A stretch of DNA of 64,000 nucleotides from Diphasiastrum complanatum (taxonomy: Eukaryota; Streptophyta; Lycopodiopsida; Lycopodiales; Lycopodiaceae). The notes beneath the pieces are model-generated. The model was given only the letters and a program-made list of their open reading frames with translations. It was not told where the DNA came from and made no database searches. Of the stretch, positions 1-9,572 are shown in pieces. How positions within the stretch are numbered: position 1 is the stretch's first letter; the number at the start of each line of letters is the position of its first letter. The position numbers and the translations under genes were made by a program. Where the stretch lies: NCBI GenBank assembly GCA_029204225.1, contig CM055106.1:35376361-35440360 (forward strand), read 5' to 3'.

Positions 1-1698
1 AAGAGCTTATTCATCAAGGAGGAGTCTCTTCATCAAGTATTGATCAAGATGAAGACTTGTTGGGGCCAAGATCACAAGAGAAGCCGAGTCTACCAATGAC
101 TCCAAGAAGATCAACCCGAGAGAGATCCGAGCCTAGAAGACTCACCTACTTGGAAAAAGACAAACAAGTGGAGGATTCAAGTTCTCTACATGCTTTTCAC
201 ACTTCCATTGAAGAACCATCAAGTGTGGAGGAAGCTCTTCAATCAAAGGATTGGATCAAAGCTATGGAGGCCGAGTTTGAAGCTTTGATGCAAAATGAGA
301 CTTGGCAACTTGTAGATCCTCCTAATGACAAGCATGTCATTGGATGCAAGTGGGTCTATAGAATCAAGCTCAATAATGATGGATCAATCAATAAGTTCAA
401 AGCAAGGCTTTGTGCTAAAGGCTATGCACAAATCAAAGGCATAGATTATGAAGAAATTTTTGCTCACGTAGCAAAGATGGTAACCATTAGAATTATCATT
501 ACTATTTGTTGCTTTTATGATTGAAAAATGATTCAACTTGATGTTTCCAATGCTTTCTTGAATGGTTACTTAGAAGAAGAAATATATATGCATCAACCTC
601 CAGGTTTTGTTGTGAATGGCAAAGGATCAAAAGTATGCTTACTTTTTAAAAGTCTTTACGGCTTGATAAGACTTATCTTCTTTCTATTGGTTTTAAGATT
701 AGTTCATATGATCCATCATTATACATGTTGGTAATGATATAATCATGTTGCTTATTTATGTTCTATTATGTGGAAGCAACATGGATTTACTTGTTGATAC
801 CAAGATCTCCTTAGGAAAGGAATTCAAAATGCAAGATCTTGGAATTTTACATCATGTACTTGGATTAGAGATTAAGATCTCTAATGACTTAGCTTTTATT
901 TCTCAAGAAAGTTATGTAAGATCTATGCTTAAGAAGTTTAACATTCAAGATTGTAAAAGCATAGATACTCCTATGGAGTCTAATGTTAAAGACACTAAAA
1001 CTTGTGATGAAGCATCCTTTGAGGACATCACACTTTTTAGAAGTCTAATAGGCTCTTTAATATGGCTCACTATCACTAGGGCTGATCTTAGTTTTAGTGT
1101 GCATAAGCTTAGTCAAAGCATGCAAAATCCAAAGATCCTGATTGGAAAAAGGGGAAGAGGATCTTGAGATATGTTGCATCTACTCAAGACTATGGACTTT
1201 GTTTTAAAATACATGATTTAAGCCTTGTTGCCTTTTCATATTCGAATTTTGCAGGTGGATAGAAAGTCCACAAGTGCTTATACAATATTTTTGGGAGGTA
1301 ATCTTGTCTCTTGGCAATCTAAGAAGCAAGACACTATATCCTTATCCTCATGTGAAGCCGAGTACAAGGCTTTGAATATCACAACAAAAGAAGTCATTTG
1401 GATCAAAAGATTACTAGTGGAGCTCGGGATCATTCAAGAGGAGGAAATACTTTGCATCAAATGTGATAGCATCTCGGCCCAATATCTTGCAAGTAATCCA
1501 ATCTTCCATGCAAGAAGTAAACACATAGAGGTAGCACACCACTATGTAAGAGAAAAAGTTATGGATGGTGAGATTCTCCTTGAGCATGTATCAACTTCAA
1601 ATTGTTATGCAGATTTACTCACCAAGCTTCTAGTTAAGAAGGACTTTGAAAGACATAGATCAAATCTTGGCTTGATCTCCAAGTCCTTAGTATTGTAG
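1..1698 (+). pseudogene. Ty1/copia pol remnant (RT and RNase H), family 1
   Basis: This is the C-terminal half of a copia polyprotein, cut off by the window edge. The reading frame runs in pieces 57-524, 528-734, 745-1167 and 1225-1698. Visible in order: the RT entry region (WIKAMEAEFEAL, then GCKWVYRIK and GIDYEE), the [18 protein letters not shown] block, SLYGL, and the RNase H block DRKSTSAYTIFLGG followed by SWQSKKQDTISLSSCEAEY. It ends at a stop just before a purine tract and an LTR. Breaks: a stop after residue 155, a deletion after SLYGL, and loss of the RT YVDD box, which reads YVLLCGSN so both catalytic aspartates are gone. It cannot encode an active RT. Family assignment is firm; finer lineage is not determined. 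Confidence 0.93.
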
Positions 1699-1713
1699 AT
1701 ATTATTCTTATTT

Positions 1714-1719
1714 AAGGAG
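1714..1719 (+). other. Polypurine tract of the family 1 copia element
   Basis: AAGGAG lies immediately before a TG that starts LTR-like sequence and 16 bases after the pol stop codon. This is the expected place of the plus-strand primer. Confidence 0.55.
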
Positions 1720-2241
1720 TGTGAATATATTGTAAAATTAAAATAATATTAAACTTAGAGATTCAAGTTTTGGAGTTTGTCCAAACTTGAGGTAGACTAG
1801 TCTAGTAACTTTCCAATTAGAGTCAAGTTAGTTTCTTGTCTTCATAGTGATGTGTAGGTCTAGAACCTATCAAGAAGCATTTGAGTCTACTCTTGTAGGT
1901 CAAAGGATTCTCAAAAAGAGAGATTCTCAAGGCTTATCCATCTCTCTTTTTGTCATCTAGTAGAGAGGTAGAGGCAATGTGGCATCTAGATTGTTTTTTC
2001 TCTCCACGAGTTCTAGAAGGCCTCTTGTATTATAAATAAGGTGGCTTTGTACCACAAGGATACACTTTTTCAAATAAAGCTTACATTTGATCCATTTGAG
2101 GTGTAATGATAGTTAGATTGTGATGAATGCTCTTGCCTTCATGCTAACTAGCTTACCAATGTTTTTTCCATCTCATTGTTTTTGGAATAGAAGCTAGTTT
2201 AGTGTGCAATCATTCATTCTCTTGATCCTTTGTACTTGCAG
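1720..2241 (+). repeat. 3' LTR of the family 1 copia element
   Basis: The LTR starts TGTGAATATATTG right after the purine tract. It holds a TATA-like element (TATTATAAATAAG, about 2028-2040) and a polyadenylation-type AATAAA at 2073-2078, the order expected for U3-R. The right end is an estimate: TTGTACTTGCA at 2231-2241 would give a TG...CA repeat of about 520 bp, and different sequence (a minus-strand gag) follows. There is no second copy in the window to confirm the end. Confidence 0.6.
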
Positions 2242-2244
2242 CTG

Positions 2245-2465
2245 CTTCACACGTGTAAAAAGTCCTCATGATATATGCTAAGGTCTTCTGATCTTTAATC
2301 TTTCATGCCTTTGCTTGATCACCATCTTCTGGTTTCAGATCCCAAAGATCTCTATCTATCAACATCATCCAAAGTTTTAACTTCCAGATGTAGAAGTTAG
2401 AACCATTGAACTTGTCAATGATTTAGCCTCATGGATGATGACGAAGAGCTACCATGATGAGACAT
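2245..2465 (-). pseudogene. Start of a copia gag (element C)
   Basis: Reading the minus strand away from the primer site at 2519-2530, an ATG at 2463-2465 opens a frame starting MSHHGSSSSSS. After a frameshift comes FNGSNFYIWKLKLW and MLIDRDLWD, the opening of the UBN2/DUF4219-like gag domain of copia elements (compare NYHLWKFKMK in the gag copies at 25.6 and 47.9 kb). Only about 70 codons remain before the sequence meets the LTR of family 1. It is the head of a minus-strand element whose LTR lies to the right. Confidence 0.72.
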
Positions 2466-2518
2466 GATAACACTAATATAAATGGAACAAGCTTAATCTC
2501 TCGGTTTATTTGAGCTAT

Positions 2519-2530
2519 GCTCTAATACCA
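2519..2530 (-). other. Primer binding site (tRNA-iMet type) of element C
   Basis: GCTCTAATACCA on the plus strand is the reverse complement of the copia primer site TGGTATCAGAGC with one change. It lies three bases from the LTR start at 2534 and so fixes the element as minus-strand. Confidence 0.8.
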
Positions 2531-2533
2531 ATC

Positions 2534-3916
2534 TGATGGGGCAAGGGAGATAGAAAAACACGAACAGAGAAGAGAGCAAAAAAATTGCGGAACAGCTCTC
2601 CCTTTCTAATCAGCTGCTAGATGCAAAAACAGTCTAATAGATAGCTTATGCTAAATGTAATCACAACGTTAAGTGTTCTAATTGCCCAAAAGGATCTTAA
2701 AATTAATTCATACTCTCAAAAATGAAGGTACGGTCCACTGAAGAGTTTAGAAATGGTTTGTGTGTGGTATTACTGAAAATCAGATTCAATGTGAAGTACG
2801 GTTCAGAAATAAATGGAAGAATAGTATGATATCGCGAGTTTCTCAGGTGTCAAAGACAGCCATCGTATACACAGATAGAAAAACTACTGCTGCTATATTA
2901 CATTGAAGCACAATACAAATAGCAATTACAATTAAAAATTGATGGCGTAACTGGGAGGCTCAAATAATACGTCTCATGGACGGAGCAACCACTAATCTGT
3001 GCTTGGATGATCTATTTATAGATATCATCCGTGTATTAATTACATTGAATGTTTGTCACCTAATCAAGAGACGTTGTACTTGAAAGTATATGGCTTTTGT
3101 GACAACTATACATAGTATATATATGGTCAACAAATCAATATCGTTGATGTGGACGAGGACGTTGCAAAATCTCTCACTTCGCATTTCATGTGAAGTGGTT
3201 TTCTCTCACTTTGCAAATTACGGGAAGTGGCTGGGAACGTTCCTTGTTCAAAATAGATAACCTTCGGCATTTTTTACTCCTTTCAGGGTTTTTGCGAAAA
3301 ACCTGAAGGTGCCTTTAAACAAATTTTAAGGTGCTTTTAAAAAGGCAAAGATCTCTTTAACAGTTCAACTCTCTCACTCTTTTTGGGAAAACCAAAGGTG
3401 CCTTTTAAAACAAGTTGAAAGTGCCCTTAAAAGTCGGCAAAGGTGTTTTTAGTAGTTTAATCCTTAAAAATAGAGGACCTTCTAGAATTTTCTCTCTCTT
3501 CGCATTTTTCAAAAAAATGCCAAAAAGTGGTGAAGGTATTGAAAATAGTTAAACTGTTGATTTGTGAACAAGTTGACTTCTTAAAAAATAATTGGACGGA
3601 AGAAGTCAAAGGCAAGTGTCGCAGTTTTTGGAAAGTGCAAAAAATGCAAACTACAAAACTTAGTGTATTTTCTGCAGACTGTTGAAAAATGATGTAAATC
3701 TGCAGACTTGTTCTAAATGCAAGTTTTGTGGAAGTCCTTGAAGATGGCCAAGTCTTCAATGACTTCAAGTTGTTAAACTTAACATCTGGACTTAAAATTA
3801 TGATGGGATTGGTTACCCTTTGCTAGAGATCAACCGGAAGTCCGTTGTAGGCATCCTTCAAATAAATTGGCTGTCTAAGTTATGATTCCAAGGAGACAAC
3901 TGTGGGCTTAATTTCC
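2534..3916 (-). repeat. 5' LTR of copia element C (about 1.38 kb)
   Basis: On the plus strand the repeat opens TGATGGGGCAAGGG directly after the primer site and is taken to end at TTTCCAACA (3908-3916), giving sense termini TGTTGG...CCATCA. Internal blocks with AAGGTGCCTTTAAA and related words are shared with the A and B family LTRs near 14.8, 23.4 and 37.8 kb, so these LTRs are distant relatives. The outer end rests on the TGTTGG terminus seen in the A family and is inferred. Confidence 0.6.
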
Positions 3917-4942
3917 AACAGTATAAAAAACATGGGGAGAAGATCACATCACTCATTACATGGTTAGTATGCATGCTCAAAGCAACTTTCAATTCAACTA
4001 TATATTTTGATCCAAGCATAAGATTGACATTACGATTTTGACATGTCGCACATACTAAGAGATCATATATCATTTTTGGCAAACACATATGGAAGCCTAA
4101 GTGTCTAGTCATCACAAGGGATGGAGAAGTCACATTGGCAAGCACGAGCAACATTTCATCAAAATACACAACATGGAGGAACCAATGAAAAACGAAACTA
4201 TATTCGTCAATTATTTCAGTTGTTCTACTACAGAGTTCAAATTCGATAGATCACCATATCTTCAAATAATGAAAAAATTAGAAAAGCTTGCAAATTCATT
4301 GAGTAACAAAGAAACTAAAAATTTAGAGCTACAAAGATGCTACACATGTAAGTTGTATTCAAAATATTCAATATATACAAAGTTTCATTTAGTGGGATCC
4401 GATTGTCCAATTGTTGTGCTATCATGCAATAACTCTCTACTTGCATAAGCATCTAGAAGATGCGCATTGTCCTTGTTACCACTCAATTCTATATACGTTG
4501 CATACAATGAATAATGGGAACTCCTTAATGGTACATTCCCATCTACAAATCCCTAATATGTTCAAAACATATGATCTCTTCACAAAAATTATATTATTTT
4601 TTTTAGCAAATTGATATCTACCTAGATAATAAGATAAGGCTTTCCCAGCCATTATCATAGTCTTTCCAAATGGACTGAGTTTGGAATGGGCAACACAAAT
4701 TTCATTTTTCTAAAAGTGCCTCAAGTAGTGGCCGACACCACCATCCCAGTGGAAAGATGATGAATGTTGTCTGAAGCCCCCGCAAAGAGTAGAAAAGTCA
4801 TCAATCAAAAGTGTATTCTGCAAATGGAGTTCTTAGTTTAAAAAATTTAGTAGAACAGATACATCTGATAAACTTACAGTAAAACTCACTCATTCATCAT
4901 CATCTGCTGCAACTAGATCGGGATGATCCATATTGTGACCAC
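3917..4942. other. No recognisable gene
   Basis: AT-rich sequence with only short ORFs on both strands, all without recognisable motifs. It may be decayed retroelement sequence, but I see no LTR, primer site or domain that shows this. Confidence 0.5.
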
Positions 4943-5772
4943 CTATTGAAGAAGAGCATCTACAAATTTCATAAACAATGGACGAGGGAATTCCAGTTGG
5001 GCCTGGAAGAAAATAAACTCCTCTTTAGATGGCAAACTTCGTCCATGATCACAAACATTTGCCAAAGCCAAGGACAAACACTCCTCACCAGTCAAAATAC
5101 CTTCTTCAACATCATAGTCAATGCCCGACACCAAGTCTGCGGTTCCAAAATCAACAATGTCAGAGACCTCAAAAATGGTGTATACATCGACAATTTTTTC
5201 CTCAATATTGGCATTAGATCCAATGAAATCATCTCTCAACTTATCAGTATCTACACTCATATAGCCAGTGTCTTTATCAGGAGTATCCACCAAGAAATGA
5301 TTGATATCCTTTATGGAATGTTCAGAGTGGAGGATGAAGGGATCTTAGTTTTAGGAATCCATGAATTTGACTCTTCTGGGATCTAGACTAACAGGAAAAA
5401 CACAAATATAGTTTGATACTCGAGATAACGACATTTTCGTTTACAAAAACTACATTCACTGGAATTCTTAAATTGGTCAAAAATTTTAGTGTACATCCTA
5501 TCGAGCCATTGCTTATAGGGTGGAAAACTATGTACAAGGTCAGTGAAATGCATAAACGACAAATTACCCAATGAGATTAGAGGGATACTGATTATATCCC
5601 TGAATCTAACATATTGGTCATAGAAAACATCCGGACTCAGCTGTGCAGTACTAAACACATGTAAGAAAGGCCAAAAGAGAAAATTGAAGTACTCTATGCG
5701 CTCAATTATACCAAACTCAGTGAGAAATCTGGACAACAAGGACTTTCGACTAGGATTAGAAGAAGAAGCCAT
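4943..5772 (-). pseudogene. Unrecognised decayed protein-coding sequence (two ORFs)
   Basis: I do not recognise this protein. Two minus-strand ORFs follow each other: 5772-5383 (129 codons, starting MASSSNPSRKSLLSRFLTEF) and 5293-4943 (116 codons, rich in acidic residues, containing GILTGEECLSLALANVCDHG). The 90 bases between them contain stops and a frame change. Composition is protein-like rather than random: balanced hydrophobics, an acidic stretch, and few biased codons. A short Cys pair (CSFCKRKC) near the end of the first ORF is not a complete zinc knuckle. It could be a gag-like ORF of an unclassified retroelement or a broken host gene; nothing visible decides this. Confidence 0.35.
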
Positions 5773-6339
5773 TGTCTAGTATCGGTTCTGTGCGAGAGGG
5801 GACTATCCTTGAAAAAAGGAGTACACTACACATGCAAACAAGGTGCAAACAAAGAAGGTGCACAAAGAAGCGATAAGTGACGAAAATCCTAAGAAAAAAA
5901 AAGTGAAAATCCTCTTACAGACTAAGGGGTTAGATATTGCTCTTGTGCACATGTTGTGTTCTACTTCATAGAGACTACAAGTCAGGTGTGCATAGAATCG
6001 ATATGATCGAAAAACGAGAAAGAAAGATGGAAAAAAATTTCGGGGTTGTGCCCTTTGTAGTTGTTTCACACGTGCGAGTCAAACGATCAACTATCCATGT
6101 GTCATCTTCCAATTGGCTCAAAACGATCACACGTGCGAAGTCATACAGTCGCTAGGTGTCAACATCTCCAGTGAGTGGAGACCCATCAGAGGTAGCTAAA
6201 TCTGTCATGTACTTTTAGTATATCAGTGCTTTTTAAGGCAATATAATATCCATTGTAAACTTTGTATGCCCAAAAGGAGCTATAGCCTTAATAACAAGGC
6301 GGTTCCCTCTTTAGGCCCTCCAAAGTAATTAATAAAGAT
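5773..6339. other. No recognisable gene between the unknown ORF and element D
   Basis: Only short random-looking ORFs. A CACACGTGCGAG word at 6068-6079 resembles the CAC(A/G)TGTG palindromes of LTRs elsewhere in the window, so LTR-derived sequence is possible. Confidence 0.4.
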
Positions 6340-6344
6340 AATAG

Positions 6345-6595
6345 AGTTAAGAAAACATTTAAACACTCGACCGGATCAATCACCATAGCACAACGTCAAG
6401 TGCAACAAGACAAGACAACAAAATTGCTCTCCACAGATTGTATATTCAATTGATAAGTAAGTACAAAGATACAGTTGCTTAAAAGCACTCAAATGGCTCA
6501 TAAAAGAAAGACGCCCCGATAATTCTAGAACTAAGCACACGTGGTGCCATCAAAATAAGAAAGCATTGTATAAGTCAATCATTGCTATTTTAACT
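6345..6595 (-). repeat. 3' LTR of element D
   Basis: 251 bp, starting AGTTAAGAAAACATTTAAAC and ending GCTATTTTAACT on the plus strand. It matches the 11532-11783 repeat over its whole length with about two dozen differences. Confidence 0.88.
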
Positions 6596-6606
6596 CTCTC
6601 CCTCAA
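6596..6606 (-). other. Polypurine tract of element D
   Basis: CTCTCCCTCAA on the plus strand (sense TTGAGGGAGAG) abuts the left LTR, as expected for the plus-strand primer of a minus-oriented element. The stretch is absent beside the other LTR. Confidence 0.65.
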
Positions 6607-6686
6607 TGATCAACGTCTCTCTTTATTTTAGAGTTTACTCTATTCATGGAACATACCTCCATGATATTATTACAAGTAAAGGCCTT

Positions 6687-7469
6687 TTACATAACCAGAT
6701 CTAAGGCAAGTTTGGCTCTAAAAGTCTCAAACTTTTCTTTACTTAAAGCTTTTGTAAATATATCAACAATTTGTAACAACATAGAACAATGTACAATACT
6801 TATATCTTCAGATTGTAGCTTCTCACGCACAAAGTGATATTTTATCTCAATATGTCTTGTCTTTGCATGAAAGACATGATTCTTAGCCAATTGTATGCCA
6901 CTTTGGCTGTCACAGAAAATAACAGTAGGATTTACCTACTTCATGCCAATCTCACATAATAACTTACGTAGCCAAATAGCTTCCTAGGTAGCAGAACTTA
7001 ACGCTTTATATTTGGCTTCTGTAGAAGAAAGAGAAATAGTATCTTGCTTCTTGCTAGACCATGAAAAAAAACCGCTACCAAAATTGAAGGCATAACCTAT
7101 TGTTGACTTTCTATCATCTATACTTCCTGTCCAATCAGCGTCAACATAACCCTGCAATTTAGGTAAAACACTTTGTCTTTTGTAAATTAGGCCAAGGTTA
7201 GGTGTACCCTTCACATACCTCAAAATCCTTTTCACAGCTTTCCAATGGTCCATAGTGGATGATGACATGAATTGGCTAATCAAACTTACAACATAGCAGA
7301 TATCAGGACGTGTAGTCGTAAGATATATCAAACTCCCAACTAGCTGACAAAATAGAGTAGTGTCAACATGTGCACTATCATCAATACGAGATAATTTCTT
7401 ACCAGCTTTGCAAGGGATGATGGAAGGTTTGCACTCTGTCATGCGAAATCTCTCCAATACCTTGTGCAC
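6687..7469 (-). pseudogene. RNase H and RT tail of element D
   Basis: This is the C-terminal end of the D polyprotein. The ORF 7469-6984 starts in the RT thumb/connection (LVGSLIYLTTTRPDICYVVS, then MDHWKAVKRILRYVKGT) and carries the RNase H start GYVDADWTGSIDDRKSTIGY and SWSSKKQDTISLSSTEAKY. A break near 6984-6890 follows. The frame 6890-6687 holds the end of the domain (FHAKTRHIEIKYHFVREK and DIFTKALSKEKFE) and the stop. In copia elements this enzyme removes the RNA strand of the RNA/DNA hybrid. The stop and frame change at about 6.9 kb inactivate it. Confidence 0.92.
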
Positions 7470-7562
7470 ATACTTGTTTTGACATAACCTGATATCATTG
7501 TCAATTTGCCATACTTAGACAACCAAGCAGTAGTGCATAAAATCTAAATCTGTCATCTCAAA

Positions 7563-8267
7563 CTACTTGTATAAGTTGGCTTTGATAGAGCGAGTGAGGT
7601 TCTCATCATTGATATCATCAACATAAAGTACAATCAAGGCAATGCTATCTTCGTTTATAAGAACATAAAGATTTGGATCTGAATTTGTTCTTACAAATCC
7701 ATGAAAAAGAAAGTAATTGTCAATGCGTCCATACCATGCGTGTGGCGCTTGCTTAAGGCCATAAAGTGCTTTGCGTAGCTTACATACCTTCTTTTCTTGT
7801 CCTTTTGCCATGAAGCCTTGCGGTTGGACCATGTAAACTTCTTCCTCTAAGTCACCATTCAAAAATGCAGACTTCACATCCATTTGATGGAATGAGATGC
7901 TAGGGCAATGATAAGGTGTAGCGTAGTCCACTTAGCCACTGGAGCAAATGTCTCTTCATAGTCAAATCCTTTACTTTGACCCTTCACTACGAGGCATGCC
8001 TTATGCTTTGCTATCGTGCCATCCGCATGAAACTTTGTTCTAAACACCCATTTGTTGTCAATGGGTTTCTTTCCAAGTGGTAGATCAGAACTCCCATTTA
8101 TCATGTCTGTGGATGGATTCCATCTCATCCTCCATTGCCCTTTGCCACTCTTTGTGATCTTTTGCCTCATCAGAGGTTGATGGCTCTCGACACTTCAAAA
8201 TGTCACTCATTAGAGCATAGTTCACATGATAATGATCCAAGACTTCCTTTTTCGTGTTGATATTCAC
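7563..8267 (-). pseudogene. Reverse transcriptase of element D
   Basis: RT domain in three overlapping frames (8267-8085, 8170-7874, 7931-7563). Landmarks in order: the entry block EWQRAMEDEMESI, WVFRTKFHADGTIAKHKA, GFDYEETFAPVAKW, QMDVKSAFLNGDLEEEVYM, KALYGLKQAPHAWY and the catalytic YVDD (LIVLYVDDIND), so both active-site aspartates survive. Two frameshifts and a truncation after YVDD break it. The upstream edge joins directly to protease sequence near 8.3 kb, showing that the integrase segment has been deleted. Confidence 0.92.
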
Positions 8268-8313
8268 ACTTCTCCTTGTGTGCTAGATCTTGATTGACTT
8301 AGCTTTGCGTCCT

Positions 8314-8650
8314 TCATCTATCTCTATAACCTCTCGCCACCACTTTATGGTTGTGGTTCATATCCCTCATAAGGCATCCATCCTTGACAAATTCAACCTT
8401 GAGATTTTGATTTTCCATTACTCCAACAGAAAGCAAACTCTTTTTGAGTCTAGGAACATAAAGCACATTAGAAATATTGTGGATTTTACCATAAGGAAAC
8501 TGCACAGGTACACTGCCCACACCCTGTATTTGGCATTCCTCCTCATTGGCTTGAGTGACCTTATCCCCATCATGGATTAATGAGAATTTCTCAAACCAAT
8601 CACATTTCCCGGTCATATGCCTTGTGGCGTCTGAATCTATGAACCATCTG
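8314..8650 (-). pseudogene. Protease region of element D
   Basis: The aspartic protease active site reads WFIDSDATRHMTG at about 8610-8650, where copia elements usually have D-S-G-A: the catalytic Asp stays but Gly is replaced by Asp. The downstream ORF 8616-8314 continues through the family-typical VLYVPRLKKSLLSVG and VKDGCLM, i.e. the lead-in to the GAG-pre-integrase domain. The frame then stops after GYRDR and RT-linker sequence follows within about 50 bases. The active-site change probably abolishes proteolysis (inference). Confidence 0.82.
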
Positions 8651-8741
8651 GGACCATCATCAACCTAGGATGCCAATGCCGATGAGAAGACACTTGTCTC
8701 GTCATCTTCTCCATCATCTTACGCAATGTTGCCTTGTTGTT

Positions 8742-9572
8742 TTACTTTTCCCGCCTTAATGTCCACTTTCTTCTTATAACACTCGCGTGCCCAATGACCT
8801 GGTTTGTGGAATAGTAACATTTGTCTTTCTTCTTCTTTTTTGCCTTTGATGACGACTCTTCCTCGTCATCATCATACTTGGATTTCTTGGAAATCCTCTT
8901 CCATCCTTTCTGCTTGCTTTTAGCAAGCAAGGCTTGATTCTCCTGTGGGGTTTGCCTTGACTTCACCACTTCGCGACGCTGCTCTTCCTGCAACATGATT
9001 TTGTGGAAGTCTTCAAAAGTAGGCAATCTCTCCCTCGAAGCAATGTCGCTCACAAACATTTGTAGCCCTTCCGAGACATCGCTCATTGTGGTATATACCA
9101 ATTCAACGTCCCTAATTGGTTGTCCAATTGCCACAAGTTGATCTCTTAGCTCCTTTATCCTAGTGAAGAAAGATCCCACCAATTTGCTTTCTTCCATCCT
9201 TACTGCGTTCAATCTCAACTTCAAGAACATGGCCCAAGCTGGATTGCAAGTTTGAAATTGCATTCTAAGAGCTTTCCAAGATCCCCTAGCCGTCGTGGCA
9301 TCATTTATATGAGTGATCACATGGTCTTTCACCAAAAGATTGATCAAGGACAATGCTCTCTGTGCCTTTTTATCAAAGGCCCTCATGTCACCTGGAGTGG
9401 TATTTAGCCGGACTTCAATACCTGCCATGATCTCCCATAACTCTTTCTCCATCAAAATGCTCTTCATTTTGAATTTCCAGATGTTGTAGTTAGAAGCCCC
9501 ATCAAGTTTGCTTGCATTGTCCAAAATTGCCTCATTGATGTTTGCCATTTCCAAACTGCTTGAAAACTTCAC
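8742..9572 (-). pseudogene. gag of element D
   Basis: The longest open frame of the element: 276 codons starting MKFSSSLEMANINEAILDNA. It contains the copia gag (UBN2/DUF4219) core NYNIWKFKMKSILMEKELWE, then a lysine-rich segment (KKSKYDDDEEESSSKAKKKK) before the zinc knuckle. The knuckle starts CYY but a one-base shift splits it: the His-containing half (KPGHWARECYKKK) is in the next frame. In an active element this protein would form the particle that packages the RNA. Apart from that frameshift the gag core looks well kept. Confidence 0.88.
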
